A stretch of DNA of 64,000 nt from Larix kaempferi (lineage: Eukaryota; Streptophyta; Pinopsida; Pinales; Pinaceae): NCBI GenBank assembly GCA_027924585.1, contig BSBM01001138.1:7922001-7986000 (forward strand). The letters run 5' to 3'. Position numbers and translations under genes: made by a program. Every line of letters starts with the position of its first letter. The stretch's first letter is position 1. Positions 56,330-64,000 of this stretch are shown here, one piece after another. Below the pieces are notes generated by a model. The model did no database searches. It had not been told where the DNA came from and was given only the letters and a program-made list of their open reading frames with translations.

Positions 56330-57500
56330 TCATGAGAATTGATATGTACATGGAATTGATCTTCAATGTTGAGAATCGAAATGTATCTAGAAACGATCAT
56401 AATCTTTATAAATTTTGAACCATATTCTTCTAAGTGCTTAATTAGGGATTCTTTATTTGGTGTTCTTCAAGTCAAGGATTTGCCTAGTTACTATACTTCC
56501 CTTGTAGGTTTTCCTTTCTCTTCGATGACAATGACCAAGGAACTTTTTCCTTAGTTGTTAACCCTGTGTTAGGAGTCATTGTTAAAAATATTCCTTAATT
56601 GTATCTTCCCTTCGTGGTTGCGAAGATTTTGACTACTTCAACATATATAGGAGTCAAATCTTTCAAGTAAGGCCTCACTACTTTGAGCGAGTCTATTTTC
56701 CCTTCTTTGGAAGGTTATTTTATCACCAAGAAGGTTCTTGTATCCAAAATATCTCTTGGAAAAGAAGTTGGAAACTAAGCATCCTTTCTTCAAGGTCATG
56801 CTTCACCATCGGTTTTGACAAGCATGTAAACCCTTGGATTTAGAATCCTTCATTGGGTTTTGCCATGATATTTCAAACCTCTTCCTTGTATGTAACAAGA
56901 ATCAAAACCCTTTCATCATAAGGAATTGACCATTTACCCATTCACTCAAGGTTTCATTGTGGAGTTTGATTTTGGGATAATAGAGCAAGTATTATTCAAT
57001 CATTATTCAGGTCCTTGGTTTAAGTGTAGGAAATCCTATGTTTTAAACCTTGGTTCACATCTCTTGATCTTTCCTTGGACTCAATATCTTTAGCACTGTT
57101 ATGGGAAACAATTTGCAACTCTGGCAGTATTACACCTTAGGGGAGTCAACACCATAGTGTTAATAGGAAATGAGGTGGGGGAATTTCACAACTGCAGACT
57201 AGTGATAGATCTATGACAAACCACCCCAAGGTGTGTGTACACTGTATGGATGGACTTCACATCCAATTTGTTGTAGGAATATATCTTAATAGAGTGAGGA
57301 GATGTTTCGTTAAGGCAAAAGTTTGGTTACAAGCATATTGCTTTTAAGTATAGATCTTGCTTCATATATGATCATTTGGCGACATCTTACCAAAAGGTTG
57401 TATTGAGTGAGGGAGGAAAGCCCATAAAAAGGAAAACCCACTTAGTGTAAGGAAGCACAAGACCACCATCCTCTAATAAAGAAAAGGACTTATCAATAGT
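56330..57500. repeat. 1.2-kb duplicated segment, copy B
   Basis: Counterpart of 46,990-48,165. Copy A stops at GAAACTGAAGA (about 48,170), where unit 3 begins, while copy B continues into unrelated DNA. Confidence 0.8.
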
Positions 57501-58950
57501 GCTGTAAATTGAAGTTTCAAAAGATGAACCTCTCTCTCAAATTATGTGATGGAGGCTCCTCCCTTTTACCGAACAAAACATGACAAGAAAGGAGGGTGGT
57601 TCAATGTGAAGCACAATAAAATGTTACAAGGAGAATGTTGAGACAAGTAAGTAGCTTTCTTGTTAGGGCTTATCTAACATGCAATTCATTGACAAGTTAC
57701 TCAAATAGAAGGAAAAATAATTTGGAATAACACTACGATTTAAGAAAAAAGGGAAGGGTAGCCACCACATGAACATGACACGTATGAGTGGTAGGCATTG
57801 CACATTTATCTATCCAAATTATTAAAGGGATTACACTACACAACTTTTGAACATTTCATTTTATTTTGTGTTTGACACATAAGGTAAATTGCAATTCCAA
57901 TGATCCTTATTTTGTGGAGGTTGATAGTCTCAAGCTGGAGGTGAAGTTGATAGAGACAATCAGTTTGAGGATTTGATATATATAAGTGTCTTTGATTCAA
58001 TATGAATAACAAGATATTGTTTTTTTTAAAGATAGAACAAAATTGGGTCAATCTTTTTATGTAATGAAGAACATAAAATTGAGTTCAAGTCAATTTTCTA
58101 TGTAATGAAGAGCATAAAATTGAGTTCGGGTCAATTTTTTTAATGTAATGAAGAGTAGGAAATTGTTTATTATTTTCTTATGATTATTAAAAGAGTTTAA
58201 TTGTGATTTCTCAATTCTGAGAGGAGAGATTCCATGTGTCGCTCATATCCAATAAAACCATATACAATACAAATAAATGAAATCATGTATACATGTCTCT
58301 CTGCAAGCTACAATTCCAATGAGGATGAGGTCAGGTCCTTTATACTCTGAGTTGGCGTAGTAAAACCCCATGTTGCACAGCTCTTTTCTGGTGGGCAACC
58401 AGTATAAAACAACAACAAATGAATTTGTATTTGCAGTTGCACATTTTGAAGGCCAAAGAGTTGTAATTCTATTCAACATTTAGGAGTAAGAGAAAGACAT
58501 AATTTAATTTTATACCATTGGTATTAACATTGATTGATCGAACAACTATGAATATTTCACCATCTGACATAATGCCAATATCTTCTCATCTTTATTTCCT
58601 GCAACTTGAGGGTTTCTTCTCAATTCGACTTGGGGGGTTTCTTGTCAATGACCATTTCTCATATGATTCTTTTCTATATAACATATAGGATCAACAATCT
58701 TGTGAGGTCATTGAATATTTTCCATAATCCCTTTTAGTTCTTTACACAACTATGGTCCCAAAGAATTTTGGCAATTTTCCAACCATAGCCTCTCAAGAAG
58801 GCCACCATTATAGAAATACCATCCTCCCACCATTTGATCTAGCTGAAATTGTTATATAGCCAAGAAACTAGGTTCTACACCATGAGAATGAAGCATGGTT
58901 GGACACCATGGGTTTTGAGGTGGCAGACATTATATATGTAGTGGGTTCAA
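57501..58950. other. no gene seen; short tandem repeats
   Basis: 58,047-58,165 has three units of about 42 bp (TGTAATGAAGARCATAAAATT). Near 58,600-58,640 CTTGAGGGTTTCTTCTCAA and GGGGGTTTCTTGTCAA form another small pair. A B-box-like GGGTTCAAACC at 58,939 lacks a partner. Confidence 0.5.
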
Positions 58951-58959
58951 ACCATGTGA

Positions 58960-60092
58960 ATATTTTGATTCCCCATGAAATAGAGAAACAAATGGGATAA
59001 TGATCAGAAAGAGTAGGTGTGGCCTTAACATGAATTTGAAGGTTCTTGATTAAGATAGAAACATTTCTTCTCTCGTAGAAGAGCCCTATCTATCCTCCAA
59101 GATATTTTCCTAGTGCATTTATGAAGGTTGGTCTATGTGAACCATAATTGAGACAAGTCGTTTTTCCAATTTCTGGTTAGGATAAAGAAATACATGGCAT
59201 ACGTCAAGTCCCACTAGCGCGGTTGGTATTTGAGGAGTTTTGTTTGTTAGGTGGCCCAAGGTGTAAAACTCGACGGTGATGAAAGGAGACACCAAAAAAA
59301 TCCAACCATGCTAAGGGTTGGTGTGGCCTAGGCCGAGTGTGATCTTTAAGTGATTTTGACGGCTTAGATACCCCTGGATCGTGGTTTCTTAGACCACAGG
59401 CCACTCCCGCAAGTTATGGATATTTATGCCAAAAAAAAAGAAACACATTGCATCCCTTCAATTTTAACCATACTTGTTTTTGTCCAACTAGTAGGAATGC
59501 ATGAAGTCCCCCTGCTTTGTCTTCTTTATAGCCTACCATGTTAAAGTCACCACAAATGAGCCAAGGGGTGTAAATAAATTCATTAACCATCCAACACCAA
59601 AAGGGTCCATGCTTCCTTGCATCATTAGAGTTATAGATGTTGGCCAGGCCAAGAAATCTATTGTCTAGTTGAAGGAGCACCCATGCAAGGCTATGAGAAG
59701 GGTTGTACCCCACCCACTAACATTGTTATCTGCCCTGGAAGAGACAATGATTGTAATGCCATATTTACCTTTAATGTGATTAGAATAAAAAACCTTATCT
59801 CTTGGACAAATCACTGGCAAGGGGGTGCCAAACATGAACCCCACAATTTTGAATTCTTGTAAATAAAGGGATATGCCCCCCAATGAGTTCAAAAGTTGGC
59901 ACAACATATTTTTTTGTCAGGATCATCAAGACCCTAAACATTCCAGGAGGTCACTTTGATTGGAAACTAACAACATCATGCATCACCACCTCATTATTCT
60001 CAAGGCGTCATAAAGTGCCAATGGCATTATGCATCGAAATACTCCCCTCAAAGAAGTCCCACATGGTGGTTTGCTTCATCCATTTAGAGTGA
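58960..60092 (-). pseudogene. LINE ORF2 endonuclease relic, split by a SINE
   Basis: Read right to left: at about 59,955 VTSWNV then GLDDPDKK, the usual N-terminus of the apurinic-type endonuclease. Then LGAISLYLQE-like residues in broken frames, and from 59,713 down VLLQLDNRFLGLANIYNSND and PWLICGDFNMV, with the catalytic GDFN motif at about 59,540. After the SINE (59,201-59,437) the domain resumes with CTRKISWRIDRALLRE and ends near 58,985 with a LSDHYPI-type motif in shifted frames. No reverse transcriptase follows. It is a different subfamily from the LINE at 12,980, judging from GDFN against a GDLN-type motif. Confidence 0.8.
59201..59437 (+). mobile_element. SINE insertion, ~237 bp, with 16-bp target duplication
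   Basis: AAGAAATACATGGCAT (59,185-59,200) before and AAGAAACACATTGCAT (59,438-59,453) after are the two halves of a target duplication with two mismatches. The insert has an A-box-like TAGCGCGGTTGG at 59,215-59,226, a weak B-box-like GGTGTAAAACTC at 59,260-59,271 and a terminal A run (from 59,431). These are hallmarks of a tRNA-derived SINE mobilised by a LINE. It interrupts the endonuclease frame of the LINE relic and so is younger. Confidence 0.8.
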
Positions 60093-62410
60093 ATATCAAT
60101 ATCATGAATTTGCCATTTTCTTGTGAATGCGAGAAAGGAAATGGTGAGTGAGAACGCTAGCTACCCACTGTCATTTATTGCCTCCCATATGTGGCCTCAG
60201 AGGCTATTGGATCTATCTACTTACTAGAGTTGACCACATATGAGGCCTTAGTAGTGGGTAGATTAGTCAATGTGGCCTTTGTAGGTTTCTTGTGAATGTT
60301 TTAGTTATGTTTGCAAATCCATTTAAAATTCAGCATTATTTTGCATGATTGTTTGTTCTTAGCCATATGTTGATGTTAATGGTAGATAAAATAAGAAATT
60401 TTAGATTTGGAAGTACCATGATGGTCAAAAAAAGTGTCTAGGTACACCACACCGTCTATCAACCCCTTTGGTTTCAAAGGTTGAGAGTGGTATACATGTC
60501 ATAAATGGACACAAGCATTTGGAAAAATGTTTTAGATGTAAATTCCTTTCACGTTCTTGCTCCGCCAATGAAAAACAATCACAATGGATTATTTTTATTC
60601 ATTTGTTTTTTCATTGTCTTTTACAATTGCATGTTAATGTCTTTTACAATTGCATGTTGCTCTTTGTTTAGCATCCTTCTATTTCTTTGATATCAAATAT
60701 TGACATCTTCCTTGCTATTAAAGTGTTGGAAGTATCGCGAGTCTGATTTCAAACCATACCCTTCAGAGTTCATTTGGGCTCTTTGTTCTTGCATCATTGA
60801 ACTATCCTCAACTTCATTAGCAACAATATCTAAATCACCCAATGTTGGATTGACATTTTATGTAAATTTGGCTCCATTGACATTTATCATCTTTTCATGG
60901 AGAACATATGCAGCTTGCCATGCTAGAAATATAAACTTCAATGTATTTTCAATGTTATGAAATGGAACATATAGTAATAGTTTCTCTCTACAATAGTTCT
61001 CATATTCCCTATGCTTGTTGTATTTAACTTATTGTATTATATTTTTCTTTTTAGTCCCTGCCGTAGGCAGGACTATATGTTCCATGTTTCTCTATTAATT
61101 GGTATTGATATTTCAGTTTTTCTAAAGATGAATAAAGTTAAGTTAAAACTTATATTTATAAATTATTTTTTGAAAAATAGTATTTAACTTTTATTGGATG
61201 ATAGGTCTTGATTTGACCATTTTTATCATTGGCGAATGTTAAAAAAATTAAGAAAAAAAAAAAAAAAAACTACCTTTACATTAACCTTACATGCAAACTG
61301 TGTCAGATGATTATTAGGCTGCAACCTTACCTTTTGAAGTTGTCAGATGATCATTAAGCAAGGAAACACATGTTTGTATTGAATATAGCAGTTGGCGAGG
61401 ATAACCCGGCCATCGAGGATTGTTTACTAGTTGGTATATTGCCACGAAGCCGTAGAAATTAATACCAGCCGTAGAATTTGGCTGGACTGTTTTCTTGATT
61501 TGGTCACAGGTTTTATACCCTTATAACTGCACTAATCTATCAATGCGATATTGGTAATGTGATGCAAATTTCTAAAAAATCATTGAATTCTATCTGCCAA
61601 AATATAATTTAGAGAGGAATCTAGTTTGGATTTAAATAGACTTTTTTATTAGCCAACAATAATATTGTATTCTTTTCAGGTTTTAATTTTATGTTTTAAT
61701 TTACATCCCACTTAATATTCATCATTGAATCAATACCTTGGAGAGATTATTAAGGCTTCTAGATTAAGTCATGAATTCCAATGCATGAGTATTGCAAACA
61801 ATTTTGACTACAGTACAATTAATCTTAGTATCTATCTTGTGATTAAGAGCTCTTTATAATGTTATTAAATGCGTAAGAAAAGAAATGGCACCCATAAAAA
61901 TTTATAAGTTCTTTATAAGATATTTTCACTGGGAAAATTATCAGAATTGTTTCTTGAGATATAGCTCTCTTTTGGTTCGGTTAAAGATGCAAACCTCAAC
62001 TCTTAAGAAATATGAGCCTTCAACTCCTAAGAAATATGAGCTTTTAATAGTAAAAAAAAAACAGTTTTGGATCTTATTCCAAAACCTAAAACAAAAATAT
62101 AAAATCTCTAATTTGTAAATTTAAACTTATATTCAAACAAACATCTAAATAAATAATTTATTAATAATCTTTGTAACTCTTTCTGCATAGATCATGTCTA
62201 TGAATGCCCTGCCATTCAAGATGTACCAATTCCATCGTGAGATTGATGGAGAAGTTTTGTCAACACATTCTGAATTCAAGGAATGACCTACTTTGTGATC
62301 ATTTGAATATTTTTCAATTTTGTTCAGATCCTTTATATAATATTAGTACATTGAAGAGACTATGCAATGATCATTCCTAATCATTCAACATGCCCTATAA
62401 CTACTTTTAA
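60093..62410. other. no gene seen
   Basis: Upstream side of the LINE relic and unassigned DNA. Includes poly-A at 61,253-61,269 and the hairpin at 61,052. Frames at 60,468-60,960 match nothing I know. Confidence 0.4.
61052..61075. repeat. TAGTCCCTGCC hairpin, copy B
   Basis: TAGTCCCTGCC, a three-base loop GTA, then GGCAGGACTA: a nearly perfect stem with one bulged base. Copy A is at 20,131-20,155. Confidence 0.6.
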
Positions 62411-62580
62411 TTGTTTTTTTCTTTTAAGACTAGATATGTGGCTAAACTCTGAAAACATTCCAATAAAATAACAACAAACCATGAAACAATACTCATTGTT
62501 TTTTTTTCTTTTAAGACGAGATATGTGGCTAAACTCTGAAAACATTCCAATATAATAACAACAAACCATGAAACAATACT
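62411..62580. repeat. 84-bp tandem duplication
   Basis: Two units starting ATTGTTTTTTT at 62,411 and 62,495, both containing GATATGTGGCTAAACTCTG. They differ at very few positions. Confidence 0.9.
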
Positions 62581-62656
62581 CATCAAACATAATTACTTTT
62601 TCCTATTAATGTCCCTCGCCAATTAGTATTACTACCTAAAGCATTTCTTCAAATTC

Positions 62657-62890
62657 TTGACCAAAGACATAGTATATGTCGGAGATACAAATTACATGTC
62701 ATACCAACAATTACTAGAAGATCCGAATGCATCTTCAATAAAAGTTGTGCATGGCAGTGGTTTCAAAATTCTCCCTAAATATATTTTCTACAATTTAAAC
62801 CACGAGGCCAAGCCTCACACTAATACCTATTTTGAATACAATTGAAATTGAGTTAATTAGATTTAGCACCCATGTCCTCACACCACCAAT
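62657..62890. other. no gene seen
   Basis: A 62-codon frame (62,657-62,845) codes for nothing I recognise and has no support from context. Confidence 0.3.
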
Positions 62891-63715
62891 GAAATCAGAT
62901 TGTTCAAATTTCATTTGGTGGCATTTTCATCAACAGTAGATATGATAATTACTATATGTTATTGCATTGAGAGTTGCCCCATACTTTCCTCATATTCATT
63001 GACTAAAATATGAATAATATAAATAGGGCATACATGATTATTGAAGTTGTAATAAATCAGATTGTTCAAATTCATCATTTGGTGGCATTTCCATCAACAA
63101 TAGATATGATAACTACTATATGTTATTGCATTGAGAGTTGTCCCGTACTTTCCTCATATTCATTGACTAAAATATGAATAATATAAATAGGGCATACATG
63201 ATTATTGAAGTTATAATGAAATTAGATTGTTCAAATTCATGATTTCGTGGCATTTCCATCAACAATAGATATGATAACTACTATATGTGATTGCATTGAG
63301 AGTTGCCCCATACTTTCCTCATATTCATTGACTAAAATATGAATAATATAAATAGGGCATACATGATTATTGAAGTTATAATGAAATCAGATTGTTCAAA
63401 TTCATCATTTGGTGGCATTTCCATCAACAATAGATATGATAATTATTATATGTTATTGCATTGAGAGTTGCCCCGTACTTTCCTCATATTCATTGACTAA
63501 AATACGAGTAATATAAATAGGGCATACATGATTATTGAAGTTATAATAAATTAGATTGTTCAAATTCATCATTTGGTGGCATTTCCATCAACAATCGATA
63601 TGATAATTACTATATGTTATTGCATTGAGAGTTGCCCCATACTTTCCTCATATTCATTAACTAAAATATGAATAATATAAATAGGGCATACATTATTATT
63701 GAAGTTATAATAAAT
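62891..63715. repeat. satellite-like array, five units of 162-165 bp, each with TATAAATA
   Basis: AGATTGTTCAAATT starts units at 62,897, 63,059, 63,224, 63,389 and 63,553 (periods 162, 165, 165, 164). Units are very similar. Each holds TATAAATAGGGCATACAT near its end (first at 63,018-63,025). The period is close to one nucleosome repeat. The array stops at about 63,715. Confidence 0.93.
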
Positions 63716-64000
63716 TATAAGTTGGAAATGTGAATCCCAAAATAATATTTGGTAAGCATGTGAAGAAGAAAATATTAAACATTAAAGGGATCAATAAAAA
63801 AGAAGGTTATCGTTATGGATATGGATGTTCTAAAATTGATTTATACAAAGAAGCCATTGGATACAAAACTGTTTAATAAAATCCTGATTAGTAACTGAGT
63901 TAGATTTGTTTTCATATTCTAAACACTATATTTTGTTTTCAAGATTTATTTTCATATTCTAAAAACTATATTTAGATTTAGAGCATATGGATGAGTATAT
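63716..64000. other. flank of the array, nothing seen
   Basis: AT-rich. A 22-bp phrase around TTTTCATATTCTAAACACTATA is doubled (63,910 and 63,950). Confidence 0.4.

Noticed and set aside
59204-59404. 66-codon minus frame with proline- and histidine-rich residues
   Set aside because: It lies entirely inside the SINE insertion and is not part of the LINE protein.
1-64000. CRISPR arrays, bacterial operons, phage modules
   Set aside because: The tandem repeats seen have no regular unique spacers, there is no dense coding, and the tRNAs and splice sites are eukaryotic.

Overview
The window looks like nuclear DNA of a land plant with a large, repeat-rich genome, such as a gymnosperm or fern; I cannot fix the species. 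The evidence is AT-rich sequence, intron-type splice sites, eukaryotic tRNA genes that do not encode CCA, a scrap of plastid 23S rRNA, LINE, SINE, LTR and DNA-transposon remains, and almost no intact protein genes.

Layout. 1-3.4 kb is intergenic, with the plastid rRNA scrap (1204-1275) and two TGACGTCA sites. 3.5-15.8 kb is a family of segmental duplications carrying tRNA genes: tRNA-Ile, then tRNA-Lys and tRNA-His in one unit, then both again in a head-to-tail second unit. A third unit lies at 48.2-54.9 kb. All tRNAs are on the minus strand, and one Lys and one His copy are decayed. Each unit carries a 118-bp inverted-repeat element, and units 2 and 3 carry LINE remains. 15.8-19.6 kb is a block flanked by a 49-bp perfect direct repeat; it holds what looks like the last exon of a plant dual-specificity-phosphatase-like gene. 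20-24.4 kb is repeat DNA ending in a tandemly duplicated 1.8-kb segment.

24,389-36,688 is the most interesting object: a 12.3-kb DNA transposon. An uninterrupted paralogous copy of its insertion site sits at about 22.55-22.65 kb. The element has GGGTAAA-type inverted ends, a 4-5 bp target duplication, a long T-rich repeat array, a decayed multi-exon gene with an RNase H-like transposase signature (plus strand), a second unrecognised gene (minus strand, convergent), a long hairpin, a G-rich tract and GC-rich palindromes near both ends.

36.7-48.2 kb holds a 1.1-kb inverted-repeat element with a 9-bp target duplication, a 529-bp element with unusually long inverted ends, and a perfect 2337-bp solo LTR with a 5-bp target duplication. 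46.9-48.2 and 56.3-57.5 kb are paralogous. 58.9-60.0 kb is a LINE endonuclease relic on the minus strand, split by a SINE with its own target duplication. The window closes with five tandem ~164-bp repeats, each containing a TATAAATA box.

Apart from the tRNAs, no gene here is confidently functional. The window mainly records nested insertion and segmental duplication, and several insertions can be delimited exactly because the empty site survives elsewhere in the window.
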